The position numbers and the translations under genes are program-made. Under the pieces are notes generated by a model. That model did not search any database and was not told the DNA's origin. It was given only the letters and a program-made list of their open reading frames with translations. A stretch of DNA of 64,000 bases, from positions 310,001 to 374,000 of the forward strand of contig NZ_JAMZFY010000001.1 in assembly GCF_025457605.1 (NCBI RefSeq). The letters run 5' to 3'. Source of the DNA: Haloarcula laminariae. GTDB lineage: Archaea > Halobacteriota > Halobacteria > Halobacteriales > Haloarculaceae. How positions within the stretch are numbered: the stretch's first letter is position 1; every line of letters begins with the position of its first letter. Positions 8,079 to 16,427 of this stretch are shown here, in pieces.

Positions 8079-8778
8079 AGCAGCGACTCCTTCCGCCGGT
8101 TCGGAGTCGGCCCGTCTCCCGGCCGGCTTCGAGCCCGACCACCACGACCCGGACAAGTTCGTCGTGCGGTGTCCCGACTGTAGCGACCGGGATGTCTACG
8201 ACGAGCGCCCCGGAACCGGAGTCCAACGCTGTATCCACTGCGGCCGTCTACGCGGCGTCACGCCCGTCAGTCGGGACGAATCCGGCGAGCATGACAATGA
8301 CCACGACGACTGGATAGACGAGGCCCGGAACGCCGAGGAGCCCGTCGAGAACGACGGCGAAGACGCTAGGCGATGCCCCACCTGTTCCGGGTTCGTCGCA
8401 GACGACGCCCGCCAGTGCCCGAAGTGTGAACAGCAGCTCATCGCCACCGACGGTGGTCGGCCCGGCCCCGACCCGGAGAACCTGACCGACGCTGACAAGC
8501 CGGCCGTTATCGACGTGGACGGGGATGGAGACGTGTACGTCGCCTCGGCGAAGGTCCGAGAGAACGGCTGGCTCTGGCTCAAGCAGTGGGACGGGCGGAC
8601 GTTCAAACTCCCCCCGCACCGGATACGGGCCATTCAGCGTATCCGGACGGAGCGACACGGCGAACCGGACAAGATGGGGATGAAACCCCAGCGCGTCGCT
8701 GACGAGGAGTGGCGAGAGCGGGCGCGGGAGATGACTGCCGACACCGAGGCTACCGAGGCCGTGGTCGCGGATGACTGA
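8071..8778 (+). CDS. Double zinc-ribbon provirus protein
   Basis: This 235-residue protein has two zinc ribbons. One is near residues 33-60 (CPDCSDRDVYD and CIHCGR) and the other near 104-125 (CPTCSGFVADD and CPKCEQQL). An acidic linker and a C-terminal beta-rich basic domain (after about residue 150, with GWLWLKQWDGRTFKLP) follow. It overlaps its neighbours on both sides in the integrase operon. Genes of this kind accompany recombinases in SNJ2-like elements and may help integration or replication. Nucleic-acid binding is likely from the ribbons, but no activity is assigned. Confidence 0.68.
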   Translation: MSRAATPSAGSESARLPAGFEPDHHDPDKFVVRCPDCSDRDVYDERPGTGVQRCIHCGRLRGVTPVSRDESGEHDNDHDDWIDEARNAEEPVENDGEDARRCPTCSGFVADDARQCPKCEQQLIATDGGRPGPDPENLTDADKPAVIDVDGDGDVYVASAKVRENGWLWLKQWDGRTFKLPPHRIRAIQRIRTERHGEPDKMGMKPQRVADEEWRERAREMTADTEATEAVVADD

Positions 8779-8887
8779 GCACGAGGGCGTCCTGCGGTGT
8801 GAGCACTGCGGGCAGACCTTCCTGGTGTCCGATGGCGACCTCATCACCATCGACCACTTCCAGAACTGCGAGGGCTTGGAGGTATGA
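8771..8887 (+). CDS. 38-residue zinc-finger microprotein
   Basis: This tiny gene has ATG at 8771 inside the end of the preceding gene and a stop at 8885-8887 overlapping the next start (ATGA). The 38-residue product has CEHCGQTF near residues 10-17 and an HFQNC motif near 29-33, a CxxC...HxxxC zinc finger. The double overlap with both neighbours supports real translation. It is probably a DNA- or protein-binding cofactor of the adjacent recombinase, perhaps a directionality factor; that role is inference. Confidence 0.68.
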   Translation: MTEHEGVLRCEHCGQTFLVSDGDLITIDHFQNCEGLEV

Positions 8888-9894
8888 CTGACGACCTCGA
8901 CCCGCTGACGCCGGAGGAGGGTGTCGAGCGGTTCCTGACCCACCGGGAGCCGTCCGTTCGGAAGTCCACCCTCCAGAACGCGAAGACCCGGCTACAGTAC
9001 TTCCTCGACTGGTGCGACGAGCGCGATATCGAGAACCTGAACACGCTCTCGGGCCGGGATATCTCGGATTTCGTGGCGTGGCGACGGGGCGATATCGCCC
9101 CCATCACGCTCCAGAAACAGCTATCGACTATCAGACAGGCGCTCCGCTGGTGGGCCGACATCGAGGCCGTCGACGAGGGACTGAGCGAGAAGGTCCACGC
9201 GCCCGAGCTGCCCGACGGAGCGGAGAGCAAGGACGTGCATCTCGACCCCGGCCGGGCGACTGCGGCCCTGGAGTACTACGGTCGGCATCGGTACGCCAGC
9301 CGGGAACACGCGCTTATCGCGCTCATGTGGCGTACCGGGATGCGCCGGGGCGCGATTTGGTCGCTCGATGTCGACGATCTGGAACCCGACGCCCACGCGG
9401 TACGCTTGGAACACCGTATTGAGGAGGGGACGAAGCTCAAGAACGGCGAGGCCGGCGAGCGGTGGGTCTATCTCGGCCCGAAGTGGTTCCAGATTCTCGA
9501 CGACTACGTCGACAACCCGGACCGCGTCCAGGGCACGGACGAGTACGGCCGAGAGCCGCTGTTTACCAAGGACGACGGCGGCCGTCCTGCCCCGCAGACC
9601 ATCTACAAGTGGGTGATGCGGGCGCTGCATCCGTGCAGCTACGCGAGTTGTCCGCACGACCGGACACCGGAGACGTGTGACGCTCGCGGCCGGATGGCGA
9701 ACGTCGCGGCGTGCCCGTCGTCGCGGTCGCCCCACGCCGTCCGACGAGGGGCTATCACCCACCACCTGACGGAGGACACCCCACCGGAGACGGTGAGCGA
9801 GCGGATGGACGTATCGCTCGATGTGCTGTACCAGCACTACGACGCTCGAACCGAACGCGAGAAGATGGACGTGCGAACCGACCACCTGCCATAA
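8884..9894 (+). CDS. XerC/D-type tyrosine recombinase (provirus integrase)
   Basis: This is a full-length 336-residue integrase. A SAM-like core-binding domain (about residues 10-90, with TLQNAKTRLQYFLDWC) precedes a catalytic domain. The catalytic Arg is in WRTGMRRGAIW, the second box in SPHAVRRGAITHH and the nucleophile Tyr in LYQHYDART. Two Cys-containing segments near 255-275 (HPCSYASCPHD) may form the zinc-binding insertion seen in some haloarchaeal integrases. It is the last gene of its operon and lies at the right end of the element, the usual place for an integrase beside an att site. Whether it or the SNJ2-type enzyme drives integration is unknown. Confidence 0.85.
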   Translation: MTDDLDPLTPEEGVERFLTHREPSVRKSTLQNAKTRLQYFLDWCDERDIENLNTLSGRDISDFVAWRRGDIAPITLQKQLSTIRQALRWWADIEAVDEGLSEKVHAPELPDGAESKDVHLDPGRATAALEYYGRHRYASREHALIALMWRTGMRRGAIWSLDVDDLEPDAHAVRLEHRIEEGTKLKNGEAGERWVYLGPKWFQILDDYVDNPDRVQGTDEYGREPLFTKDDGGRPAPQTIYKWVMRALHPCSYASCPHDRTPETCDARGRMANVAACPSSRSPHAVRRGAITHHLTEDTPPETVSERMDVSLDVLYQHYDARTEREKMDVRTDHLP

Positions 9895-10001
9895 CCGATG
9901 TTCAGAAACACCCAAAACCGCATGACTGCACTGCTGAAAACCTGCCCGGCGAGTCCATATCCGGTTTATCGCGGTTCTCAGACGTTCCAACGAGTCACAC
10001 C

Positions 10002-10275
10002 CTGACGATTCGTCATCCTATGGGCGGCCGTGTCGGCAAACAGACCGCCGAGTATCTCGTGGACCAGAGTCACGACGTACCGTTAACCGAGTAATATGCG
10101 TAGCACGTCGAGGCGCTGTCCGACGCGTACATCGGCCCCGTCATCTACGGCAAGACGACCCATTCGGTGATTCTCAAACAGGCCGACCTGGTCGAGGCCG
10201 GCGTCGAAGGAGCTGGACTGGTCGGGGCGCTCGAAGCGGTTGGACACTCGCCCGCGACGCGGTCCCGGCGCTGAC
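10002..10275 (+). pseudogene. Decayed TrkA-N (RCK) domain fragment
   Basis: One reading frame shows GGRVGKQTAEYLVDQSHDV (a TrkA-type Rossmann start), then two in-frame stops within LTE*YA*HVEALSDAYIG. It continues through VIYGKTTHSVILKQADLVEAG and ends after scrambled sequence. The spacing matches an intact RCK/TrkA-N domain in which the usual acidic residue after beta-2 is followed by ERDPERCEALSDEYIA. So nonsense changes, not a frameshift, inactivated it. Such domains bind NAD(H) and gate K+ uptake systems. The fragment begins about 110 bases after the provirus integrase, near the probable element boundary. No transport subunit is present. Confidence 0.7.
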
Positions 10276-10322
10276 GGGACCCGTGTGGGAATTTCGGCCG
10301 TCCCACGAGAAACCTGTCGCTG

Positions 10323-10460
10323 CTAGCGGCGGTCGGCTTCGGGGTTGTTCTTCCGGCGGTAGGTCCCGACCATCTTCCAGAGCGCGTCGTCGATTTGGTC
10401 ACCGTTTGCTTCCGCTTCGAGCTGTCGGTACAGGTTTTCGGGGACTTCGATTCGAGGCAT
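10323..10460 (-). CDS. 45-residue LYRQL/LW microprotein
   Basis: This short gene has ATG at 10458-10460 and stop TAG at 10323-10325. The product starts MPRIEVPENLYRQLEAEA, contains DDALWKMV and ends in a basic tail. It resembles the antitoxin-like small ribbon-helix-helix proteins of haloarchaea: a beta strand, then two helices. A second protein of the same pattern is at 47192-47311 in this window (MPGIEVSERLYQQLQ...DELWRLV), which supports both being real genes. Function is unknown; DNA binding as a dimer is inference. Confidence 0.6.
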   Translation of the reverse strand: MPRIEVPENLYRQLEAEANGDQIDDALWKMVGTYRRKNNPEADRR

Positions 10461-10586
10461 CACCAGTGTCTACCGACCGGATGTACATAAAATCTCTCTG
10501 ACACGGAATCGAGTAAATGCTTTCAATCGGGCGGATAGCGCGCTCGTACGGTGGTTCGGCGCCGCGGCCTCGGCGGCTGTCACCGC

Positions 10587-10874
10587 TCAGTGGGCGTTGG
10601 GGCGCTCCCGCGAGGGACGCTGTGGCGTGCCGCTCGACATGTCGGCGATACACTCCCGACAGAACTGGTAGCCTGGCTCGTTTCTCGTACCGCAGTTGGC
10701 GCAGGTGACGAGCTCCGTCCCCTCGTCGCTGGTGGCTGGCTGCGTCGCCCCGGGGTCGGACTGTGCGGCTCCGCTCGCCGGCTCGCCCTGGCGGCGATAG
10801 GCGTACAGCATGGTCAGGATGTGGATGCCGACCAGCAGGGCGATGGCACCGTACAGCCAGTCACTCCCGAGCAT
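10587..10874 (-). CDS. Membrane-anchored zinc-ribbon protein (DUF7577-like)
   Basis: From the ATG at 10874 this is a 95-residue protein. One N-terminal TM helix (about residues 6-25) is followed by a Pro/Ala/Ser linker and a C-terminal zinc ribbon with CANCGTRNEPGYQFCRECI. The longer frame back to 10946 lacks a sensible start. Small TM-plus-zinc-ribbon proteins are common in haloarchaea and of unknown role. It stands alone between the microprotein gene and the divergent DUF6735-like gene. Confidence 0.72.
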   Translation of the reverse strand: MLGSDWLYGAIALLVGIHILTMLYAYRRQGEPASGAAQSDPGATQPATSDEGTELVTCANCGTRNEPGYQFCRECIADMSSGTPQRPSRERPNAH

Positions 10875-11003
10875 ACGTGATAGTACGGTGACGCGACACT
10901 TGAGGGTTGTGCATAGTTGACATGGGCGGCCGGTACCGGCCGCCACTGTCCCGCTCGCCCCGACGGCGAGCGTTCAAGTACGGTGCCGGGACCATCCCGG
11001 CCT

Positions 11004-11438
11004 ATGGGCCAGCGCGCGCTCGTGGTCGTCCCGCGGTCGGACGGCCGCTACGACTGCCGACACGCCCACTGGGGCGTGACCGTCGACCCGCTTGCCCAGT
11101 CCACCCCGCTCGCCAGCGACCTATCGGCGACGGCCGTCCTCGACGAAATCGACGCCGGCTACGACCGGCTGGTCGTCCTCGGGGTGACCCCGCGCTGGTA
11201 CTGCGTCTGCTGGCTCGACCCGACGCTGTCCGACCACGACGACGTCGCCCTGGCCCGGACGGACGACCCCGACGAGTTGCGCGACCGCTGGACCGAGGCC
11301 AAGAGCCGCGCTGTCGACGCCGTGGCCGACGGCGCCGCCCCCGACGCCGCGCGGGCGATGCTCCTGCTCGGACTGGCGCGCCGGGCCGACGCCCTCTACC
11401 GTCCCGGCGACGCGTCATTTTTACGCGACGACGGCTAA
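11004..11438 (+). CDS. DUF6735-like conserved haloarchaeal protein
   Basis: This 144-residue soluble acidic protein starts MGQRALVVVPRSDGRYDCR and contains HAHWGVTVDPLA, like the haloarchaeal DUF6735 family (an N-terminal ALV-y-R-DGRY motif with a Ser/Ala-HWG turn). It also has a conserved Trp/Cys strand near residues 57-68. It ends nine bases before nucS and is probably co-transcribed with it. Function is unknown. The family name is my recognition of the N-terminal pattern and is only moderately sure. Confidence 0.62.
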   Translation: MGQRALVVVPRSDGRYDCRHAHWGVTVDPLAQSTPLASDLSATAVLDEIDAGYDRLVVLGVTPRWYCVCWLDPTLSDHDDVALARTDDPDELRDRWTEAKSRAVDAVADGAAPDAARAMLLLGLARRADALYRPGDASFLRDDG

Positions 11439-11446
11439 CCACAGCC

Positions 11447-12175
11447 GTGACTGCCGATAGCGCCGTCGAGACACTCTCGTACCCGGAGGCCGACACCGCC
11501 CGCGACCTGGTCGCCCGCGCCATCGACCGGGGCGCGATGGTGACGCTCTTTGGCCGGTGTACCGTCGAGTACGACGGCCGCGCGGCGAGTTCGCTCGGGC
11601 CGGGGGACCGCCACGTGACGCTGAAACCGGACGGGGCGGCGCTGGTCCACACCGACGAGGGCCAGCAGCCGGTCAACTGGCAGCCCCCCGGCTGTGAGCA
11701 CTCCGTCGCCGTCAGCGACGGCGCCCTCGAACTCCACTCCGAGCGGTCGAACCCGGCGGAGACGCTCGACGTCGCCTTCGAGACCGTGGCCCACGCCGCC
11801 GCCTTCGACGTCAGCGACCCCGAGGAGCTGGCCGTCTCCGGGACCGAAGCCGACCTCAAAGAGCGCATCCTCGAGGACCCGTCCCTCGTCGAACCCGGCT
11901 TCACGCCGCTGGCGACCGAGCGGGCGACCCCCGCCGGCGCCGTCGACATCTACGGCGAGGACGACGCCGGTCGGACCGTCGTCGTCGAGCTGAAGCGGCG
12001 CCGCGTCGGGCCGGACGCGGTCGGACAGCTCGGCCGATACGTCGACGCCCTGGAGCGGGACCTCCACGCGGGGACCGAGGTCCGGGGCATCCTGGTCGCC
12101 CCGTCAGTGACCGACCGGGCGCGCCAGCTGCTCGCGAAGCGGGGCCTGGAGTTCGTCTCGCTCGAACCGACCTAG
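11447..12175 (+). CDS. nucS: Endonuclease NucS/EndoMS
   Basis: This 242-residue endonuclease, starting with GTG at 11447, has an N-terminal beta-sandwich dimerisation domain (about 1-115) and a C-terminal RecB-like nuclease domain. Catalytic residues are visible: Asp in GAVDIYG, Glu and Lys in VELKRRR, and the Gln/Tyr motif VGQLGRYVDAL. NucS/EndoMS cuts both strands at mismatches and is the core of the non-canonical mismatch repair pathway in archaea and actinobacteria; it also cleaves branched DNA. It lies 297 bases from the end of a convergent mutS gene, with a HalOD1 gene between. Confidence 0.92.
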   Translation: MTADSAVETLSYPEADTARDLVARAIDRGAMVTLFGRCTVEYDGRAASSLGPGDRHVTLKPDGAALVHTDEGQQPVNWQPPGCEHSVAVSDGALELHSERSNPAETLDVAFETVAHAAAFDVSDPEELAVSGTEADLKERILEDPSLVEPGFTPLATERATPAGAVDIYGEDDAGRTVVVELKRRRVGPDAVGQLGRYVDALERDLHAGTEVRGILVAPSVTDRARQLLAKRGLEFVSLEPT

Positions 12176-12432
12176 TACACCTCGACTGCCTCGCCGGACA
12201 CCACGACCCGGTGGCCGGCGTAGCTGAAGGTCACGTGCGTCGCGCCGTCGGACTCGTCGACCACCGTTTCCAGGGCGTCGGGGTCGACCACGTTGCCGAG
12301 CGGGGCGAGCGACTGGGGACTTTCGTTCTTGGCGGCCGCGACGGCTCGAACGACGGCGAGCGTCCGTGCGTCCGATTCCCTCGTCCGTCGGACGAGCGGG
12401 GCCTCGTCAGTTCTACCACCACTACAGTTCAT
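12172..12432 (-). CDS. HalOD1 output-domain protein
   Basis: This 86-residue protein is built of a single HalOD1 domain: an N-terminal helix with LAVVRAVAAAKN, a middle PLGNVVDPDALETVV segment and a C-terminal strand pair HVTFSYAGHRVVVS. HalOD1 is an alpha/beta output module found in haloarchaeal signalling proteins and as stand-alone small proteins; its molecular role is not established. Its stop overlaps the stop of the convergent nucS. Confidence 0.8.
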   Translation of the reverse strand: MNCSGGRTDEAPLVRRTRESDARTLAVVRAVAAAKNESPQSLAPLGNVVDPDALETVVDESDGATHVTFSYAGHRVVVSGEAVEVY

Positions 12433-12472
12433 GTGCTTATCATTTTCATTTTATCATAAAAGTCGTGTTCCC

Positions 12473-15166
12473 TTACTGGTTACCTAGCCTCCGCTCGGCA
12501 TGGGTTACAAGGTCGGACAGCGTGTTGAGCGCTTCGAGCGGTGTCATCGTCGCCACGTCCACGTCCCGCAGCAGGGCGGCGAGTTCGGGGTCGTCGCCCA
12601 GCGCCGCACCGGCAGCCTCGCCCCGCTCAGATGTCTGTCCCGCTCGGGAGCCCGTCTCGGCCGGCGGGGCCTCGTCGTCCGCCAGCCGCTCGCGCGCGCT
12701 CTCGACGACGGGCTCGGGCACCCCGGCCATCGCCGCCACCTCGACGCCGTAGGAGGCGGCGGCCGGCCCGTCGGCCAGCTCGTGGTCGAAGACGACCGCC
12801 CCGCCTTCACGACTGGTCCCGAAGTGGCGGTTGGCCACGCCCGACAGCTCGTCGGCCGCCGCGGTGAGGTCGTGGTGATGGGTCGCAAAGAGGGTGTAGG
12901 CGCCCACCTCGTCGTGGAGGTAGTCGGTGACCGCGCGGGCGATAGCCAGCCCGTCGGCCGTCGAGGTCCCCCGCCCGACCTCGTCAAGCAGGACCAGCGA
13001 GTCGGCCGTCGCCTCCGTCAGGATGGTCGATAGCTCCGTCATCTCTATCATGAACGTCGAGCGGCCGCCGGCGATGTCGTCGCTGGCGCCCACGCGGGTG
13101 AAGACACGGTCGAGCACGGGCAGGTCGGCCGACGACGCCGGGACGAACGAGCCGGTCTGAGCGAGGACACAACAGAGCGCGACCTGGCGCATGTAGGTGG
13201 ACTTCCCGCTCATGTTCGGCCCGGTGAGGACGACGAAGCGGGGCCGTGCCGTCCCGTCACCGTCCGCCGCCTCGCCTCCCAGATGGGTGTCGTTGGGGAC
13301 GAACGACTCCTCGGTGCGCTCGACGACGGGGTGGCGGCCGGCCTCGATGTCGATGCCGTCGGCGCCGACGGCCGGGCGGCAGTACCCCCGTGTCGCGGCC
13401 ACCTCGCCGAAGGCGACGAGGGTGTCGAGCCGTGCGAGTTTGTCGGCGAGCGCCTGGACGCGCTCGGCCTCCTCGGCGACCTGGTCGCGCACCCGGCAGA
13501 ACAGCTCGTACTCCAGGTCGTCGGCCGCCGCCTCCGCCCGCAGTATCTCCTCCTCGCGCTCTTTCAGCTCGGGCGTGTAGTAGCGCTCGCTGTTTTTCAG
13601 CGTCTGGCGGCGCTGGTAGTCCTCGGGCACCGAATCGAGGTTGGCGTTTGTCACCTCGATGTAGTAGCCATGCACCGCCGTGTGGCCGACCTTCAGCGAG
13701 TCGATACCGGTGCACTCGCGCTCGCTCGCTTCGAGGTCGTCTATCCACTGCTTGCCCGACTGCTCCGTCGAGCGCAGTTCGTCCAGGTCGTCGTCGTACC
13801 CCGCCCGAATCACGCCGCCCTCGGTTATCTGCTGGGGCGGGTCGGGCCGGATGGCCGCCTCGATTTCCTCGCGGGTCTCGGTCAGCGGGTCGAGCGTCGC
13901 CTCCAGGTCAGCGAGCAGCCGCGATTCCGACCCGGCCAGCGCCTCGCGGACCTCGGGTACCACCGACAGCGTCGAGGCCAGCGAGCGCAGATCCCGCGCG
14001 TTCGCCCGGCCGCGGGACACCCGCGAGATGAGCCGCTCAATGTCGTACACCTGCGAGAGCAACTCGGACAGCCGCTCGCGGGTCCCCGGGCTGCGCTTCA
14101 GTTCGCCGACGGCCTCGTGTCGCGCCTCGATTCGGTCTTCGTCCAGCAGCGGCCGGCGCAGCCAGTCCGTGAGCTTGCGCCGGCCCAGCGCACAGGCCGT
14201 CTCGTCGAGCGTGTCCACGAGTGTCAGGTTCCCGTGACCGCGAACCGAGCGCCGGTCGAACAGCTCCAGGCTCTCGACGGCGACCGCGTCAAGCAGCATG
14301 TACTCGCGGGGGTCGTACCGCGTGAGGTGGTTCAGGTAATCCAGGGTGCCCTCCGGGTCGACGTCGGGGTCGACCGGCTCGCCGTCGGGACCGACCGCCC
14401 CCGACTTCCCGCGGGTGTACTCGGCGTAGGCGAGCAACGCGCCACAGGCCCGCCGCTCGGCGTCGCCCGCCAGCAGCCGCTCGGGCGGGCCGAAATACCG
14501 CTCGATGCGCGTCTCGGCGCGCTCGGTGTCGAAGGCGTCGGCGTCGTACTCGGTGACGAGACAGCCACCGCCGAAGACCGCCTCCCGGTCAACGTCGACG
14601 TCGGGCCCGACGATGGCTTCGGCCGGGCCGAACCGGCGCAGTTCGTCGGCCACGGCCGTCTCGGCGTCCACGCTGGTCGCGTAACACGCGCCCGTCGAGA
14701 TGTCGACCAGCGCGAGGCCGTACGCCTCGCCGGCGGCCAGGGCCGCGACGTAGTTGCTGTCGGCCCCGTCCAGCAGCTCCGCCTCCGTCAGCGTCCCCGG
14801 CGTCACGACCCGCGTGACGGCCCGCTCGACGACGCCGCTTACCTCCTCGGGGTCCTCGACCTGGTCGGCGATGGCGACCCGATAGCCCGCGTCCAGCAGC
14901 GTCTCGATGTACGATTCGGCGTTGTCGATGGGGATGCCCGCCATCGCGTACTCGCCGGTCGAGTCCGTCCGCTGGGTCAGCGTTATCTCACACAGCCGGG
15001 CGACCCGCTCTGCGGCCGCACAGAAGGCCTCGTAGAAGTCCCCCACCTGAAAGAGGACGAGCGCCTCGTCGTAGCGCTCGCACAGCTCGAAGTACTGAGC
15101 CATCATCGGCGTCAGCTCGTCGTCCAGCTCGGCCATCTTCGCCGGTGGCCCGAGCGCCGCGTCCAT
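12473..15166 (-). CDS. mutS: DNA mismatch repair protein MutS (first copy)
   Basis: This 897-residue MutS1-type protein is read from ATG 15166; a GTG twelve codons upstream is less likely. The mismatch-recognition motif Phe-x-Glu is in VGDFYEAF near residue 45. Connector and core domains follow, then the ABC ATPase domain with Walker [10 protein letters not shown], the [10 protein letters not shown] signature region and Walker [15 protein letters not shown] linker and C-terminal helix-turn-helix dimerisation region end the protein. MutS recognises mismatches and normally recruits MutL; no mutL is in the window. A second, divergent mutS lies at 31780. Confidence 0.94.
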   Translation of the reverse strand: MDAALGPPAKMAELDDELTPMMAQYFELCERYDEALVLFQVGDFYEAFCAAAERVARLCEITLTQRTDSTGEYAMAGIPIDNAESYIETLLDAGYRVAIADQVEDPEEVSGVVERAVTRVVTPGTLTEAELLDGADSNYVAALAAGEAYGLALVDISTGACYATSVDAETAVADELRRFGPAEAIVGPDVDVDREAVFGGGCLVTEYDADAFDTERAETRIERYFGPPERLLAGDAERRACGALLAYAEYTRGKSGAVGPDGEPVDPDVDPEGTLDYLNHLTRYDPREYMLLDAVAVESLELFDRRSVRGHGNLTLVDTLDETACALGRRKLTDWLRRPLLDEDRIEARHEAVGELKRSPGTRERLSELLSQVYDIERLISRVSRGRANARDLRSLASTLSVVPEVREALAGSESRLLADLEATLDPLTETREEIEAAIRPDPPQQITEGGVIRAGYDDDLDELRSTEQSGKQWIDDLEASERECTGIDSLKVGHTAVHGYYIEVTNANLDSVPEDYQRRQTLKNSERYYTPELKEREEEILRAEAAADDLEYELFCRVRDQVAEEAERVQALADKLARLDTLVAFGEVAATRGYCRPAVGADGIDIEAGRHPVVERTEESFVPNDTHLGGEAADGDGTARPRFVVLTGPNMSGKSTYMRQVALCCVLAQTGSFVPASSADLPVLDRVFTRVGASDDIAGGRSTFMIEMTELSTILTEATADSLVLLDEVGRGTSTADGLAIARAVTDYLHDEVGAYTLFATHHHDLTAAADELSGVANRHFGTSREGGAVVFDHELADGPAAASYGVEVAAMAGVPEPVVESARERLADDEAPPAETGSRAGQTSERGEAAGAALGDDPELAALLRDVDVATMTPLEALNTLSDLVTHAERRLGNQ

Positions 15167-15241
15167 ACCCGACCTCGGGGGGTCGGTCGCATTATACCCC
15201 ACGGTCGTGGCTCATACCGGTGGCTGTAACAAACCGAAGGA

Positions 15242-15264
15242 ATTCGCCACCCCGGGTGGTGAAT
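15242..15264 (-). terminator. Hairpin after the DUF5305 gene
   Basis: Arms ATTCGCCACC and GGTGGTGAAT (one G/T wobble position) with a three-base loop lie between the DUF5305 stop and the mutS start, both on the minus strand. Position fits a transcript end. There is no clean T-tract, so this is a weak terminator call; it could also be an operator for mutS. Confidence 0.4.
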
Positions 15265-15291
15265 CTCTTTACGAACGTGCGGCCACCAGTA

Positions 15292-16401
15292 TCAGTCGTC
15301 CCCTGTCTCTGAGCTGTCTCCGGTGCGGGTCCGGCTCGTTCCCCTCGGCGGGTCGTAGCGGTACCACCGGTCTCCAGCTAACACGAGGTATATGTCCCGC
15401 GTAGTGTCTTCGATGACCCGGTTTTCCGTGTCGATAGCGATGTCCACCAGCCCCTCGAGCGAGTGGACGTCGACCGTCGACGGGGCCTCGCTCGGCTCGG
15501 GGACCCTCCCGGTCGTTATCCAGTCGTCGAACTCCTCCCTGTCCGCCCGATAGGCCACCAACTCGCGCTCGTGGTCGTCGATACTGAGTTGTCCCCGCCG
15601 CCGTGCGACGACGAGCCCGACCGCGCCGCCGCCACAAAGCAGGGCCAGCAACGGCACACCGACGGTTCTCGGCCACCCGTACTCGGCTGTGGCCGTCACT
15701 CGCTCGCTCCGGTTGTCCGACTCGGTAACCGGTCCGGGATCGTCGACGCGGTAGACGCTGCCGTCCGGCTGAATCCCCAGCCGATAGCTTCGGGTCACGT
15801 CGACCGGCCGCCCGTTTCGTGTCCCCGACAGCTCCGTCCTGGCCACGACGACCGTCTGTAGCTCCCCGGGCGTCCCACCGAACTCCGCGTCGATTCGCTC
15901 CGCCTCCCCCGTAGCGGCACTGACGTTGACGGAGAACGGCACCGCTGTTTCCTCTCCCGGGGCCAGCGAAGCAGTGCGGTTGCCGAGGCTCCGCTCGACC
16001 GCCCAGTACACGTTCCCGTTGCCGTTCTCGGCCGACTCGACCGACCGCAACAGCAGCGAGACGGTCGTCTCGGCGCTGACGTTTCCTCCCCCGCTGGCGG
16101 TGTAGCCGTAGCTAAACGACCCGTTCAGCTCCGGAGTTATCGACCGGAAATACGTCGTACGGTTCCGTAGTACCGCCCCTTCCGGCAACGCTGTGGTCCC
16201 GTTTACCACGGTTGCCTGATGGCTGAACTGGCCGGTCGACTGCCACTCGCTGCGCTCGCGGGTCTCCGTCACCGTTCCCGGGTCCGCGTGGGTCACGTAG
16301 GTCAGATACCCACCCGACACCGCAAGCACCACGAGTATCCCCACGGCGAGAGCGTAGTTGTCCCCTATCGCTATCTGTAGTCGTCGAGTCCGCCCGTTCA
16401 T
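15292..16401 (-). CDS. DUF5305 membrane protein
   Basis: This 369-residue protein is read from ATG 16401. It has an N-terminal TM segment (about 16-36) and a long beta-rich extracellular domain (about 40-250) with many Thr/Ser and N-x-S/T sequons. A second TM helix near 264-282 and a cytosolic acidic tail follow. The layout and strand pattern match DUF5305, a haloarchaeal family usually found next to SipW-like signal peptidases. It lies 26 bases downstream of the signal peptidase gene on the same strand, so they form an operon. It may be a chaperone, anchor or assembly factor for exported SipW substrates; this is inference from neighbourhood. Confidence 0.78.
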   Translation of the reverse strand: MNGRTRRLQIAIGDNYALAVGILVVLAVSGGYLTYVTHADPGTVTETRERSEWQSTGQFSHQATVVNGTTALPEGAVLRNRTTYFRSITPELNGSFSYGYTASGGGNVSAETTVSLLLRSVESAENGNGNVYWAVERSLGNRTASLAPGEETAVPFSVNVSAATGEAERIDAEFGGTPGELQTVVVARTELSGTRNGRPVDVTRSYRLGIQPDGSVYRVDDPGPVTESDNRSERVTATAEYGWPRTVGVPLLALLCGGGAVGLVVARRRGQLSIDDHERELVAYRADREEFDDWITTGRVPEPSEAPSTVDVHSLEGLVDIAIDTENRVIEDTTRDIYLVLAGDRWYRYDPPRGTSRTRTGDSSETGDD

Positions 16402-16427
16402 ACTCTTGTCACCATTGTGTGTCCTCG

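Larger units (their letters stand above)
1..9990. mobile_element. Integrated betapleolipovirus-like provirus (left end outside window)
   Basis: The minus-strand block from about 5.3 kb down to 0.1 kb has the conserved pleolipovirus order: four-TM VP3-like protein, small membrane proteins, large signal-peptide spike with C-terminal coiled coil and TM anchor, two accessory membrane proteins and a P-loop ATPase. It is followed by an SNJ2-type integrase, winged-helix regulators and a second tyrosine recombinase at the right edge. The spike gene is visibly AT-richer than the host DNA. The right boundary is placed between the last recombinase stop (9894) and a decayed TrkA fragment starting near 10000. 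No tRNA or clear direct-repeat att site was seen, and the left att lies upstream of base 1. Family assignment is from gene order and protein architecture, not a database search. Confidence 0.82.
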
